Origin: an uncultured Lachnospiraceae bacterium
GTDB taxonomy: Bacteria; Bacillota; Clostridia; Lachnospirales; Lachnospiraceae
Assembly (NCBI GenBank): GCA_947627645.1
Contig: CANQWV010000002.1
Coordinates: 1-52,883, forward strand
Direction of reading: 5' to 3'
Length of the DNA: 52,883 nucleotides
Numbering within the stretch: position 1 is the stretch's first letter; the number at the start of each line of letters is the position of its first letter. A model generated the notes under the pieces. That model had not been told where the DNA came from. It was given only the letters and a program-made list of their open reading frames with translations, and did not search any database. Shown in pieces: positions 23,528 through 33,504 of the stretch. The position numbers and the translations under genes were made by a program.

Positions 23528-25462
23528 ATGAATGGAAAAATTGAGACGCGTCTTGCGGCGCTGCGGTCGTTGATGAAAAAGAAAGGAATCGACGCATACC
23601 TGATTCCGACGGACGATTTCCACGCGTCGGAGTATGTCGGCGATTATTTCAAGTGCAGAGAGTACATAACAGGCTTTACCGGATCCGCCGGGACTGCGGT
23701 CGTGATGCAGAACATGGCAGGGCTTTGGACGGACGGGCGCTATTTTATTCAGGCGGAGCAGCAGTTAGCCGGCAGCGGCGTGACGCTGTTCAAGATGGGC
23801 GAGCCGGAGGTACCGACGATCCACGAATTTCTTGAGAAGGAGCTGGGCGCGGGGCAGTGCCTGGGCTTTGACGGGAGGACGGTCAGCGCGAAGGAAGGTG
23901 CAGAGCTCGGCGAGAAGCTCCGAAAGAAAGGCGTCCGAATCGACGACGCGGAGGATCTGGTCGGAGAGATCTGGACGGATCGTCCGGCGCTTTCCTGCGA
24001 GCCGGTGATCGAGCTTGGCGTGGAGTGGGCCGGAAAGACGCGCGCAGAAAAATGCGCAGAGCTGCGGAAGAAGATGGAGGAGGGCGCGGATGTCTTTTTG
24101 CTTGCCTCGCTCGACGACATTGCCTGGCTGCTCAACATCCGCGGCGGCGACGTGCAGTGCAACCCTGTCGTGCTCTCCTATCTGGCGATGACGCGGGAGG
24201 AGATTTTGCTGTTTGCGAATGAGAAGGCGTTCCCGGAGGAGGTGCGGCGCGCGCTCGAGGCGGACGGCGTGGCGCTGCGGCCGTATGACGCGGTGTACGC
24301 GTATGCGGCGTCTATCGGGAAGGCGCCTGGCAAGGATACAGATACGGCGTCCGGAAGTGTGAGAGACGATGCAGTGAATTCGGATCAGACGGAACAGACG
24401 TCTGGCGATGTCGTGAGCATGGGTCAGACGGAGCAGGCATCTGACGATACGTCTGCGCGTCGCATGAAGGTTCTGCTCTGCAGGAATGCGGTCAACAGCC
24501 GTCTTGTCAGCAGCATTCCGGCGGACGTGGAAATCCTGGACGAAGAGAATCCGACGCAGCTTTCGAAGGCGGTCAAGAACCCGACCGAGGTCACGAACGA
24601 GCGCATCGCGCACGAGAAGGACGGCGTGGCGCTGACCAAATTTATCTATTGGCTGAAGAAAAACGTGGGGAAGCTTCCAATCACAGAGCTGAGTGCGGCC
24701 GATCATCTGCATGAGCTTCGCGCCGCGCAGGAACATTTTATGGGAGACAGCTTTGAACCGATCATCGCGTACGGATCGCACGCCGCGATCGTCCACTATT
24801 CGGCGACGCAGGAGACGGACGTGCCGATCGAGCCGAAGGGGCTGCTGCTTGCGGACACGGGCGGACAATATCTCGAAGGCACGACGGATGTCACGCGGAC
24901 GATTGTTATGGGATCCTTGACGGAAGAGGAGAAAAAATATTTCACGCTGGTGCTGCGGGGCACGCTGAACCTGGCGGATGTGAAGTTCCGCTACGGCTGC
25001 ACCGGGCGCAATTTCGACTATATCGCACGAGAACCGCTCTGGAGAATGGGGGAGGATTTCAACCACGGAACCGGGCATGGCGTCGGCTATTTCCTGAACG
25101 TACATGAGGCTCCGAACGGCTTTCGCTGGAAGAAGGTGCCGGAGCGCGAGGACGACGTAGTGTTTGAAGAAGGCATGATCACATCCGACGAGCCGGGCTA
25201 CTACGCGGAGGGCAAGTTCGGCATCCGCCACGAGAACCTGATTCTCTGCAAGAAAGCGGAGAAGACGGAATTCGGGCAGTTCATGTGCTTCGAACATCTG
25301 ACGATGGCGCCGTTCGACCTCGAAGGGATTGTGCCAGAGCTTTTGACAGAGCGCGAGCGAACACTTCTGAACGCTTACCACGCGAAGGTCTACGAGACGA
25401 TTGCCCCGCAGTTGGATCCGGAGGAGCGGGAGTGGCTTGCGCAGGCGACGCGGGCGATCTAG
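23528..25462 (+). CDS. Xaa-Pro aminopeptidase (M24B, long form)
   Basis: ATG 23528 was chosen, with GGGGG 8 nt upstream; a TTG at 23513 also fits the frame. The 644-aa protein has the three-domain aminopeptidase P layout: creatinase-like N-domain (PTDDFHASEYVGDYFKCREY), second domain (LDDIAWLLNIRGGDVQCNPV), and pita-bread domain from ~390. Metal ligands are seen in LLADTGGQYLEGTTDVTRT (two Asp), NHGTGHGVGYFLNVHE (His), EGMITSDEPGYY (Glu) and GIRHENL (Glu). It removes N-terminal residues before proline. Residues ~270-312 are a Ser/Asp/Thr-rich insertion with a 39-bp DNA duplication (SDQTEQTSGD, then MGQTEQASDD). Confidence 0.94.
   Translation: MNGKIETRLAALRSLMKKKGIDAYLIPTDDFHASEYVGDYFKCREYITGFTGSAGTAVVMQNMAGLWTDGRYFIQAEQQLAGSGVTLFKMGEPEVPTIHEFLEKELGAGQCLGFDGRTVSAKEGAELGEKLRKKGVRIDDAEDLVGEIWTDRPALSCEPVIELGVEWAGKTRAEKCAELRKKMEEGADVFLLASLDDIAWLLNIRGGDVQCNPVVLSYLAMTREEILLFANEKAFPEEVRRALEADGVALRPYDAVYAYAASIGKAPGKDTDTASGSVRDDAVNSDQTEQTSGDVVSMGQTEQASDDTSARRMKVLLCRNAVNSRLVSSIPADVEILDEENPTQLSKAVKNPTEVTNERIAHEKDGVALTKFIYWLKKNVGKLPITELSAADHLHELRAAQEHFMGDSFEPIIAYGSHAAIVHYSATQETDVPIEPKGLLLADTGGQYLEGTTDVTRTIVMGSLTEEEKKYFTLVLRGTLNLADVKFRYGCTGRNFDYIAREPLWRMGEDFNHGTGHGVGYFLNVHEAPNGFRWKKVPEREDDVVFEEGMITSDEPGYYAEGKFGIRHENLILCKKAEKTEFGQFMCFEHLTMAPFDLEGIVPELLTERERTLLNAYHAKVYETIAPQLDPEEREWLAQATRAI
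24382..24459 (+). repeat. 39-bp duplication in the pepP insertion
   Basis: CAGACGGA(A/G)CAG recurs at 24386 and 24425, 39 bp apart, within the low-complexity insert. Confidence 0.7.
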
Positions 25463-25510
25463 GTTTTGAGATTAAAAATTTCGTCTTCACGAGTTTGGAG
25501 AACTTTGACG

Positions 25511-25542
25511 AGGAAGCTTTGTGACACTTCCTTTCCTTTTTT
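25511..25542 (+). terminator. Intrinsic terminator after pepP
   Basis: AGGAAG (25511-25516) pairs with CTTCCT (25527-25532) and is followed by a T-rich tract (TTCCTTTTTTATTT). The remainder of the 25463-25763 gap holds the cysS promoter and a leader of about 110 nt in which I find no T-box. Confidence 0.6.
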
Positions 25543-25616
25543 ATTTATTGTACGGAAGATGTCAATCACTTTGAGGAAAAAGCGGTTATTCGTGCGGGAA
25601 GCCGTGTAGAAAAGAA

Positions 25617-25645
25617 TTGACAAAAAGGGCGATTTTGCATAGACT
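25617..25645 (+). promoter_or_regulatory. Promoter of the cysS operon
   Basis: TTGACA (25617-25622) and TAGACT (25640-25645) are spaced 17 bp apart. Confidence 0.7.
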
Positions 25646-25763
25646 TGAAATGCGGCGGTGGTGGGGAGTCATCAGGACAATGCAGCAAGAGATCCTGCCG
25701 CGAAAGATAAGGTAAATTTTGTATGGGCTTTTGCGAGAATAGTAGAAGAGAAGAGGAAAGCAG

Positions 25764-27325
<1,562 letters not shown>

Positions 27326-27341
<16 letters not shown>

Positions 27342-27757
27342 AGTCATTTACGGAAAGCCTGGATGAAACATTCAGGCTTTCTGACAAAGATTGGAAAATG
27401 TATTCGCCGCTGACGCTCGCGTACATCGGGGATGCGGTCTACGAGCTGATCGTCCGCACGATCTATGTGAAGCAGGCGAACTGCCAGACGCAGAAGCTGC
27501 ATCAGCGGGTGACGGCGTATGTCAGCGCGAAGGCGCAGGCAAAGATGGCCGCCGCGCTTCAGCCGCTCCTGACGGAGGAGGAGGCCGGAGTGTTTCGCCG
27601 CGGGCGCAATTCCAAGCCGTACACAAAGGCGAAGAACGCGAGCATGGAAGAATATCTGGCCGCGACGGGTTTCGAGGCGCTCGTCGGGTATCTGTATCTG
27701 ATGCGTGAGTATGAGCGGCTGAACGAGCTGGTCGTGCGGGGAATGGAGGAAATGTGA
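27326..27757 (+). CDS. mrnC: Mini-ribonuclease III
   Basis: This 143-aa protein is a lone RNase III catalytic domain without a dsRBD. LTLAYIGDAVYELIVRTIYV carries the signature acidic residues, and ATGFEALVGYLYLM the second acidic motif (Glu). Mini-III matures 23S rRNA ends in Firmicutes. AAGGAG precedes ATG 27326, which lies inside the end of cysS; the two and rlmB form the usual cysS-mrnC-rlmB operon. Confidence 0.95.
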
Positions 27758-27768
27758 AAGGAGAAAGT

Positions 27769-28545
27769 ATGGAGTATAGAGGAAAGGATACCGGCGGCGA
27801 GGACGCGCGCATCATCGAGGGCAGGAACGTTGTGCTCGAGGCCTTCCGCGCAGGGAAGACGATCGATCGGCTGCTGATCCAGGACGGGTGTCAGGACGGT
27901 CCGATCCAGACGATCAAGCGTGAGGCGAGGAAACACGACACGGTAACGGATTTTGTAGCGAAGGAACGTATGGATCAGATCTCGCCGACTGGAAGGCACC
28001 AGGGCGTGATCGCATACGCGGCGGCCTACGAGTATGCTTCCGTGGAGGATATTCTGGCAGCGGCGAAGGCAAAAGGCGAAGCTCCGTTTCTGATTCTTCT
28101 GGACGATATCGAGGATCCGCACAACCTCGGCGCGATCATCCGGACGGCGAACCTTGCGGGCGCGCACGGCGTGATCATCCCGAAACGCAGGGCGGTCGGG
28201 CTGACCGCGACGGTCGCGAAGACTTCGGCCGGTGCGCTGAACTACACGCCGGTGGCTCGGGTGACGAACCTCGGGAACACGATCGAGGAATTGAAGAAGG
28301 AGGGCATCTGGTTTGTCTGCGCGGATATGGGCGCGGAACCGATGTACCGCCAGAATCTGACCGGACCGATCGGCCTGGTGATCGGGAGCGAGGGCGAGGG
28401 AGTCAGCCGGCTTGTGCGTGAGAAATGCGATTTTGCGGCGGCGATCCCGATGAAGGGCGATATCGACTCGCTGAACGCATCCGTGGCCGCGGGCGTGCTG
28501 ATGTATGAGATCGTGCGGCAGCGGCTGAACGCAGGGAAACGCTGA
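27769..28545 (+). CDS. rlmB: 23S rRNA (guanosine-2'-O-)-methyltransferase RlmB / TrmH family
   Basis: ATG 27769 has AAAGGAG about 6 nt upstream. GTG 27754, which overlaps the mrnC stop, is a possible alternative adding five residues. The ~258-aa protein has the small N-terminal substrate-binding domain (IIEGRNVVLEAFRAGKTIDR) and the SPOUT knot: LILLDDIEDPHNLGAIIRTA, GLVIGSEGEGVSRLVREKCD and IPMKGDIDSLNASVAAGVLM, the three motifs of TrmH/RlmB. It methylates G2251 (E. coli numbering) of 23S rRNA. Operon position supports this identity over other TrmH types. Confidence 0.93.
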   Translation: MEYRGKDTGGEDARIIEGRNVVLEAFRAGKTIDRLLIQDGCQDGPIQTIKREARKHDTVTDFVAKERMDQISPTGRHQGVIAYAAAYEYASVEDILAAAKAKGEAPFLILLDDIEDPHNLGAIIRTANLAGAHGVIIPKRRAVGLTATVAKTSAGALNYTPVARVTNLGNTIEELKKEGIWFVCADMGAEPMYRQNLTGPIGLVIGSEGEGVSRLVREKCDFAAAIPMKGDIDSLNASVAAGVLMYEIVRQRLNAGKR

Positions 28546-28686
28546 GCCATAAGCTTGCATGAAAACACCGCGGTAAGGCCGATGGAGAAGCTAGTGCTGA
28601 AGCCGGTGGTGAAGCTGATAAATACCGGAAGTTAAATCTGGAACACAAAAGGGACAGACCGGAGAACAGGGAGGGGCAGGAGCCAG

Positions 28687-30936
28687 ATGATAAAAAGATA
28701 TGTATTTGGGAATCCGATTGAGACGGAGGCCGTGCTGAAAAAACCGCAGGCGGTGCGGATATGCGCGCGGCGGACGGATGTTGTGAAAGCTTGTCCGGAA
28801 GAAAACGGGGGCAGCGTGCGGGAGGCAGGAGGCATCTGCCTGACAGCGGAAGAGAAGCTGGGAACGCAGCCTGGGGCGAGAAGCGTAGCCCACGCTGAAA
28901 ATGAGCCTCCGCATCTGTCCTGGGACGGGGAGTCCTTGTCCCTGCGTCTGGCTGAGGAGGATATCGTGTACGGCCTCGGAGAGAATGTGCGCGGCATCAA
29001 CAAGCGCGGCTGGATTTATGTGAGCGATTGTACGGATATTCCGCATCATCATGAGGATATGCACTCTCTGTACGGAGCGCACAATTTTCTGCTGATCGAT
29101 GGAAAAGAGACGTTTGGGCTGTTTATCGACACGCCCGCGAAGGTGACGTTTGATGTCGGCTACACGAAATACGAGGAGCTGCGGATCAGCGTGGAGGGCA
29201 ATGAATTCGAGCTGTATGTGATCGATGCGCCGAGGCCTGAACGGTCAGAAAAGACAACTGGGACGACCGGGACAGTGACCGCTGCTGATGGGGAAAAGTC
29301 TGCTGCGAATAAATGGGGAACTCAGGACGGATCCGCAGAGCAGGAATTCTCTGCCTCAGAGCAGATCGTGCGGGAATTCCGCGCACTGATTGGAAGAAGC
29401 TACATACCGCCGAAATGGGCGTTCGGATACGGACAGAGCCGCTGGAGTTATATGAACTCGCAGGAGGTACGCGAGGTGGCGCGGCAGTACCGCGAGCAGC
29501 ATCTTCCGCTGGACATGATCTATCTGGATATCGACTATATGGAGCGGTACAAGGATTTCACGGTCGACCGTGAGGCGTTTCCGGATTTTGAGAAGCTGGT
29601 CGGGGAGCTGAAGGAGCAGGGCATCCGTTTGGTTCCGATCATCGACGCCGGCGTGAAGATCGAGGAGGGCTACGACGTCTATGAGGAAGGCGTCGCGAAC
29701 GGGTATTTCTGCAAGGATGAGGACGGAAAGGAGTTTGTCGTCGGCGTGTGGCCCGGCAGATGCCTGCTCCCGGATATGCTGAACAGCGAGGCCGGGCACT
29801 GGTTCGGGCGGAAATACAAGCTGCTGCTTGACATGGGCATCGAGGGCTTCTGGAACGACATGAACGAGCCGGCGCTCTTTTACTCGGAAAAACGGCTGGA
29901 GCAGTTATTTGACAAGCTGGAGGACTACAAGGGAAGAAATCTGGACTTAGACACTTTCTTCGAGTTTCAGGATCTGACGCAGAGCCTTCCGAACCGTCCG
30001 GAAGACTACCGGAGTTTTTACCACGATTATCGGGGGCAGAGGGTGCGCCATGACAAGGTGCACAACCTCTTCGGATATTATATGACGCGCTCGGCGGCCG
30101 AGGCGTTCGAGGAGCTGGAGCCGGACAAGAGAATCCTGCTGTTCTCACGCGCCTCATATATCGGTATGCATCGATATGGCGGCATCTGGACCGGCGACAA
30201 CAAGGCGTGGTGGTCGCATCTGCTCATGAACCTGAAAATGCTGCCGTCGCTGAATATGTGCGGTTTCCTGTATGTCGGCGCGGATATCGGCGGCTTCGGA
30301 ACGGACTGCACGCGGGATCTGATGCTGCGCTGGCTGGCGCTCGGGATCTTCCTGCCGCTGCTGCGGAACCATTCGGCGATGGGCACCAGACGGCAGGAGC
30401 TGTACGCGCTGGGAGACACGGAAGACTTCCGGAGCATTCTGGCGCTGCGTTACCGGCTGCTGCCTTACCTTTACAGTGAATTTATGAAAGCGGCGCTGAC
30501 GGACGGGATGTACGCACGGCCGCTCGGCTTCGTGTGGCCGGAGGATCCGGTCGCGCGGCGCGTGGAGGATCAGCTGCTCATCGGTGAGAGCGTCATGATC
30601 GCTCCGGTGTACGAGCAGAACGCGGTCGGCCGTGCTGTGTATCTGCCGGAGGAGATGAAGCTCGTGCGCTTCCGCGGCGCGCAGATTGCGGAGGAGACGG
30701 TTCTGTCGGCGGGGCATCATTACGTGGAAATTCCGCTCAACGAGATCGTGCTGTTCGTCCGTAAGGGACACATTCTTCCGCTTGCGTTGGGAGGCGAGAA
30801 AGTGGCGGACGTGGACTGGGACGAACTGGAGCTGGTGCATTTTGCCGGACGCGGCGCGAGATACGAGCTGTACGACGACGATGGAGAGAGCCGGGAAGTG
30901 GAACTGGACGACGGTATGCAGTGGATCTGTCTGTAA
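28687..30936 (+). CDS. Glycoside hydrolase family 31 alpha-glucosidase
   Basis: This is a 749-aa GH31 enzyme with no signal peptide, so it acts in the cytoplasm. The N-terminal beta-sandwich has VYGLGENVRGINKRGW and the family block FGLFIDTPAKVTFDVGY. The barrel starts at PPKWAFGYGQSRWSYM. The nucleophile Asp is in GFWNDMNEPALF (~390), and the acid/base Asp in HRYGGIWTGDNKAWW (~503). GADIGGFGTD and LRNHSAMGTRRQELY are also GH31 marks. It probably releases glucose from alpha-linked oligosaccharides or a related sugar. A disordered Thr/Gly/Ala-rich insertion lies at ~184-228. AGGAG precedes the ATG. No transporter genes adjoin it. Confidence 0.95.
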   Translation: MIKRYVFGNPIETEAVLKKPQAVRICARRTDVVKACPEENGGSVREAGGICLTAEEKLGTQPGARSVAHAENEPPHLSWDGESLSLRLAEEDIVYGLGENVRGINKRGWIYVSDCTDIPHHHEDMHSLYGAHNFLLIDGKETFGLFIDTPAKVTFDVGYTKYEELRISVEGNEFELYVIDAPRPERSEKTTGTTGTVTAADGEKSAANKWGTQDGSAEQEFSASEQIVREFRALIGRSYIPPKWAFGYGQSRWSYMNSQEVREVARQYREQHLPLDMIYLDIDYMERYKDFTVDREAFPDFEKLVGELKEQGIRLVPIIDAGVKIEEGYDVYEEGVANGYFCKDEDGKEFVVGVWPGRCLLPDMLNSEAGHWFGRKYKLLLDMGIEGFWNDMNEPALFYSEKRLEQLFDKLEDYKGRNLDLDTFFEFQDLTQSLPNRPEDYRSFYHDYRGQRVRHDKVHNLFGYYMTRSAAEAFEELEPDKRILLFSRASYIGMHRYGGIWTGDNKAWWSHLLMNLKMLPSLNMCGFLYVGADIGGFGTDCTRDLMLRWLALGIFLPLLRNHSAMGTRRQELYALGDTEDFRSILALRYRLLPYLYSEFMKAALTDGMYARPLGFVWPEDPVARRVEDQLLIGESVMIAPVYEQNAVGRAVYLPEEMKLVRFRGAQIAEETVLSAGHHYVEIPLNEIVLFVRKGHILPLALGGEKVADVDWDELELVHFAGRGARYELYDDDGESREVELDDGMQWICL

Positions 30937-31010
30937 ACAGGATTCCGCCAGGCAAGCCGCGGCGTGACTCAGACAACAGGCGCGCAGTGGACAGTGGATC
31001 TGTCTGTAAA
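30919..31010 (+). repeat. Direct repeat of the GH31 gene end
   Basis: CAGTGGATCTGTCTGTAAA occurs at 30919-30937, including the stop codon of the GH31 gene, and again at 30992-31010. This is a relic of a 73-bp duplication. Confidence 0.75.
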
Positions 31011-31077
31011 TATTATCCAGCTTTGTTGGAAAATATGATAGGATACTATTGTCAGTGCCAGGAAAGGAAGTGTGATC

Positions 31078-31620
31078 ATGGCATTACCACAGGAAAAGCA
31101 TTTTACGACAAATGATATTTATAATTTGCCGGAAGGAACCCGGGCGGAACTGATCGACGGGCGAATCTATTCTATGGCACCGCCGTCCAGAAAGCATCAG
31201 GCGCTTGTCGGGCGTCTTTATCAGTCGATCGCGAATTATATTGACAAAAAGAGCGGGTCTTGCAAGGTCTACCCTGCCCCGTTCGCAGTCTTCCTGAATG
31301 AAGACGACCGCACCTGCATGGAGCCGGATATTTCCGTGATCTGCGATCCGGGCAAGCTGAACGACAAGGGCTGCAATGGAGCGCCGGATTGGATTATAGA
31401 AATCATTTCGCCCGGCAGCAGGCAGATGGACTATCATGTAAAGCTGTTCAAGTATCGCTCTGCCGGGGTTCGGGAATACTGGGGCGTCGATCCGGACAGA
31501 AACCGGATCACGGTCTGGAATTTTGAGGAAAACACCACAGAAGAATTTTCATTTCAGGATAGTGTGGCAGCCGGCATCTACAAGGACTTGAGCATTGATT
31601 TTTCAAAATTAGATATATAG
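31078..31620 (+). CDS. Uma2 family (DUF820) PD-(D/E)xK nuclease-like protein
   Basis: This is a 180-aa protein from ATG 31078, with AAAGGAAG about 10 nt upstream; GTG 31072 is an alternative. The fold marks are GTRAELIDGRIYSMAPPSRKHQ, split here as GTRAELIDGRI and MAPPSRKHQ, then MEPDISVICDPGKL (active-site Asp), APDWIIEIISPGSRQMDY (E-x-x-SP) and KLFKYRSAGVREYWGVDP. These are the conserved blocks of Uma2 proteins. They are abundant in cyanobacteria and Firmicutes; the role is unknown, though nuclease activity is proposed. A terminator follows. Confidence 0.92.
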   Translation: MALPQEKHFTTNDIYNLPEGTRAELIDGRIYSMAPPSRKHQALVGRLYQSIANYIDKKSGSCKVYPAPFAVFLNEDDRTCMEPDISVICDPGKLNDKGCNGAPDWIIEIISPGSRQMDYHVKLFKYRSAGVREYWGVDPDRNRITVWNFEENTTEEFSFQDSVAAGIYKDLSIDFSKLDI

Positions 31621-31635
31621 TTTCCCGTCAAGGCA

Positions 31636-31664
31636 CCCCTGCTATCCGGCAGGGGCGCTATTTT
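31636..31664 (+). terminator. Intrinsic terminator after the Uma2 gene
   Basis: CCCCTGC (31636-31642) pairs with GCAGGGG (31649-31655), followed after CGCTA by TTTT. Confidence 0.7.
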
Positions 31665-31888
31665 CTTCATTGCGCAGTTGATATTTCTCTATAAAATGCT
31701 CAAAGGATTTTTCATCTATTTTTTGATGAAAATTGCAAGGCTTGTAAGAATCGTCATTCCCGAATTTTTCAATTTTGAAACGCTGGATTTTCCCGAATTA
31801 TCAAATTCTGGACGTCGACCTGTACTTGTCAAGAAAAGCAGACACGAAAAATTGTACCAATTATACGCATATAAAATACGCAGAATGC

Positions 31889-31917
31889 TTGACATACGTA
31901 TGATCTATACGTATAAT
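31889..31917 (+). promoter_or_regulatory. Consensus promoter with twin palindromic operator (hicAB type)
   Basis: TTGACA (31889-31894), a 17-bp spacer and TATAAT (31912-31917) make a perfect sigma-A promoter. Two copies of the self-complementary octamer ATACGTAT lie at 31894-31901 and 31907-31914, inside the promoter, as expected for autorepression by a HicB DNA-binding domain. Confidence 0.8.
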
Positions 31918-31939
31918 TCATATAGGGGAGGGATACGGC

Positions 31940-31984
31940 ATGAATGTACGAGAGATACTAAAAATACTCCATTTATTGAACTGA
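31940..31984 (+). pseudogene. hicA: Truncated hicA toxin start
   Basis: ATG 31940, with AGGGGAGGG 8 nt upstream, encodes only 14 residues (MNVREILKILHLLN) before TGA. The first 11 match the usual start of HicA (x-x-x-E-I-L-K-I-L). The rest of the ~60-aa toxin, including its catalytic His, is gone; the frame runs straight into the hicB ribosome binding site. Confidence 0.65.
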
Positions 31985-31998
31985 AAGGAGCGATTCCG

Positions 31999-32409
31999 AT
32001 GTTAAACTTGACCTATCTTGCGGTATTAGAACCCGGAGAAGATGGCAGCTATGGCATTTCTTTTCCAGATCTGCCGGGTTGCTTCAGTTTTGGGGAAAAC
32101 CTCGCGGAAGCACAGCAAATGGCGGCAGAGGCCGCGAGCCTTCACGTATACGGCATAGAGCGTGACGGCGAGGAAATCCCGACGCCATCGGTATCTTTGC
32201 CTCGGGGTATAACTGAGGGAATGGTTGTAATGCCCGTTACAATCCACCCGGATCTCTACAGAATGAAGCGGGACAATGAACGCGTTAAAACGAACATCAC
32301 ACTTCCAGCGTGGCTGAAGAGAATCGCGGAGGAGCAAAAAGTGAATTACTCTAAGCTTCTGGAAGGTGCGTTGCTCGAGTATTTGCAAATTTCAAAGCCA
32401 AACAGATAA
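31999..32409 (+). CDS. hicB: HicB family antitoxin, toxin partner lost
   Basis: ATG 31999 has AAAGGAG 8 nt upstream; the longer open frame upstream has no support. The 136-aa protein has the HicB partial RNase-H fold (YLAVLEPGEDGSYGISFPDL, then PGCFSFGENLAEAQQMA) and a C-terminal ribbon-helix-helix/HTH (TNITLPAWLKRIAEEQKVNY, then SKLLEGALLEYL). HicB neutralises the mRNA-cleaving HicA and represses its own operon. With hicA reduced to 14 codons, it can only act as a regulator or as an antidote to HicA elsewhere. Confidence 0.92.
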   Translation: MLNLTYLAVLEPGEDGSYGISFPDLPGCFSFGENLAEAQQMAAEAASLHVYGIERDGEEIPTPSVSLPRGITEGMVVMPVTIHPDLYRMKRDNERVKTNITLPAWLKRIAEEQKVNYSKLLEGALLEYLQISKPNR

Positions 32410-32435
32410 TCCGGTGGACAAATTTTGGACAAGGC

Positions 32436-32464
32436 TTGATTTTGGTCTTATTCCATGTTATACT
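32436..32464 (+). promoter_or_regulatory. Promoter of queT
   Basis: TTGATT (32436-32441) and TATACT (32459-32464) are spaced 17 bp apart, with a TG two bases before the -10 box. Confidence 0.65.
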
Positions 32465-32512
32465 CTCAATCGTTGCAACGCCCGAAAACACGGGCTTTGC
32501 GGCAGATCAACA

Positions 32513-32556
32513 ACGTCAGTTCGAGACCTTCCTGACGTAAAACAAAACTAAAGGAG
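32513..32556 (+). promoter_or_regulatory. PreQ1-I riboswitch
   Basis: ACGTCAG (32513-32519) pairs with CTGACGT (32532-32538) around the 12-nt loop TTCGAGACCTTC. It is followed by the A-rich tail AAAACAAAACTAAAGGAG that contains the ribosome binding site. Stem, C-containing loop and A-rich AACTAA tail are the class I preQ1 aptamer architecture. Ligand binding would tuck the tail into the stem and hide the ribosome binding site. It sits directly before a queuosine-precursor transporter. Confidence 0.8.
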
Positions 32557-32566
32557 AAAACTGAAT

Positions 32567-33061
32567 ATGAGAGACAAAAAAGTACTGTTCCTTGTCCACG
32601 CGGCGGCGATCGCCGCAGTCTACGTCGTGCTGACGATGCTCTTCGCACCGTTTTCCTTCGGGGAGATACAGGTGCGGGTATCCGAGGCGCTGACGGTTCT
32701 GCCCTTCTTCACGCCGGCGGCTGTCCCCGGGCTATTCGCGGGCTGCCTGATCGCGAACATCCTGGGCGGAGGGATCCCGGCGGACATCGCGTTCGGAAGC
32801 ATCGCGACGCTGCTTGGAGCGGCGGGCACTTATCTGCTCCGGAAGAAGAGCCGGTATCTGGTACCGGTGCCGCCGATCGCTGCGAACACGCTGATCGTGC
32901 CGTTCGTGCTGCGCTTCGGCTATGGCGTGAATCTTCCGATTCCGTTCCTGATGCTGACCATAGGCGTCGGAGAACTGATCTCCTGCGGGATCCTCGGTAT
33001 GATCGTGCTGACGTCTCTGGAACGCTACAAGGGGACGATTTTTAAGCAGGCTGTGGTGTGA
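32567..33061 (+). CDS. queT: QueT family queuosine-precursor ECF transporter S component
   Basis: This 164-aa membrane protein has five to six helices. AAIAAVYVVLTMLFAPFSFG and GEIQVRVSEALTVLPFFTPA are the diagnostic QueT blocks (QxRxSEALTxLP), and GLFAGCLIANILGGG and GVGELISCGILG follow. It binds preQ1 or a related deazapurine and works with a shared ECF energising module encoded elsewhere. Regulation by the riboswitch upstream confirms the assignment. AAAGGAG lies 10 nt before ATG 32567. A strong terminator follows. Confidence 0.95.
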   Translation: MRDKKVLFLVHAAAIAAVYVVLTMLFAPFSFGEIQVRVSEALTVLPFFTPAAVPGLFAGCLIANILGGGIPADIAFGSIATLLGAAGTYLLRKKSRYLVPVPPIAANTLIVPFVLRFGYGVNLPIPFLMLTIGVGELISCGILGMIVLTSLERYKGTIFKQAVV

Positions 33062-33154
33062 TAGATTGCCGCATAGGGTAGAGGATACTGACGACCTTAC
33101 AGATCTCTATGCGCGGCACACGCAGCGGGAATATAGAAAAAAAGAATATAAAAG

Positions 33155-33201
33155 AAACCGGAATCAAACGTAAAAAAGGCCTCGCGTGATTCCGGTTTTT
33201 T
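33155..33201 (+). terminator. Intrinsic terminator after queT
   Basis: AACCGGAATCA pairs with TGATTCCGGTT and is followed by a T6 run. From here to 33335 I see no gene or motif. Confidence 0.85.
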
Positions 33202-33335
33202 CATCGGTTGGCATAATTCTGTATTCTTAGCAACAGTATGTCCTTGCCAGGACAGCTTTGAAGCGAGTTTAAAACCGTGAGCTTTGCAATAGAAATTAAA
33301 CTTGTTGCGGAAGTGATCAAAATTTAAAATGGTTA

Positions 33336-33363
33336 TTGCACATTTAAAGAAAGATGGTATACT
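33336..33363 (+). promoter_or_regulatory. Promoter of CRISPR array 1
   Basis: TTGCAC (33336-33341) and TATACT (33358-33363) are spaced 16 bp apart. The layout matches the promoters found before cas6 and array 2. Confidence 0.7.
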
Positions 33364-33504
33364 ACCATATGAGAAGTATTTTGCTGGGAAAACCAGAAAA
33401 ACCCAAAAAGTGGACGGAAAATGCCTGTTTTCAGAATATTCTGTGAATTATTTACAAAAACAGGTCTGGAAACCCTTATAAATACGGTGTTTCCGAGAAC
33501 GACC
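33364..33504 (+). promoter_or_regulatory. Leader of CRISPR array 1
   Basis: About 141 nt, homologous to the leaders of arrays 2 and 3. Shared marks are CATATGAGA near the start, CCAGAAAAACCCAAAAA, the palindrome CAGAATATTCTG (33432-33443) followed by TGAATT, and CCCTTATA (33473-33480). The palindrome ends 61 nt before the first repeat. Confidence 0.85.

Noticed and set aside
25646-25763. T-box leader before cysS
   Set aside because: The leader is only about 110 nt and lacks the T-box core and antiterminator sequence.
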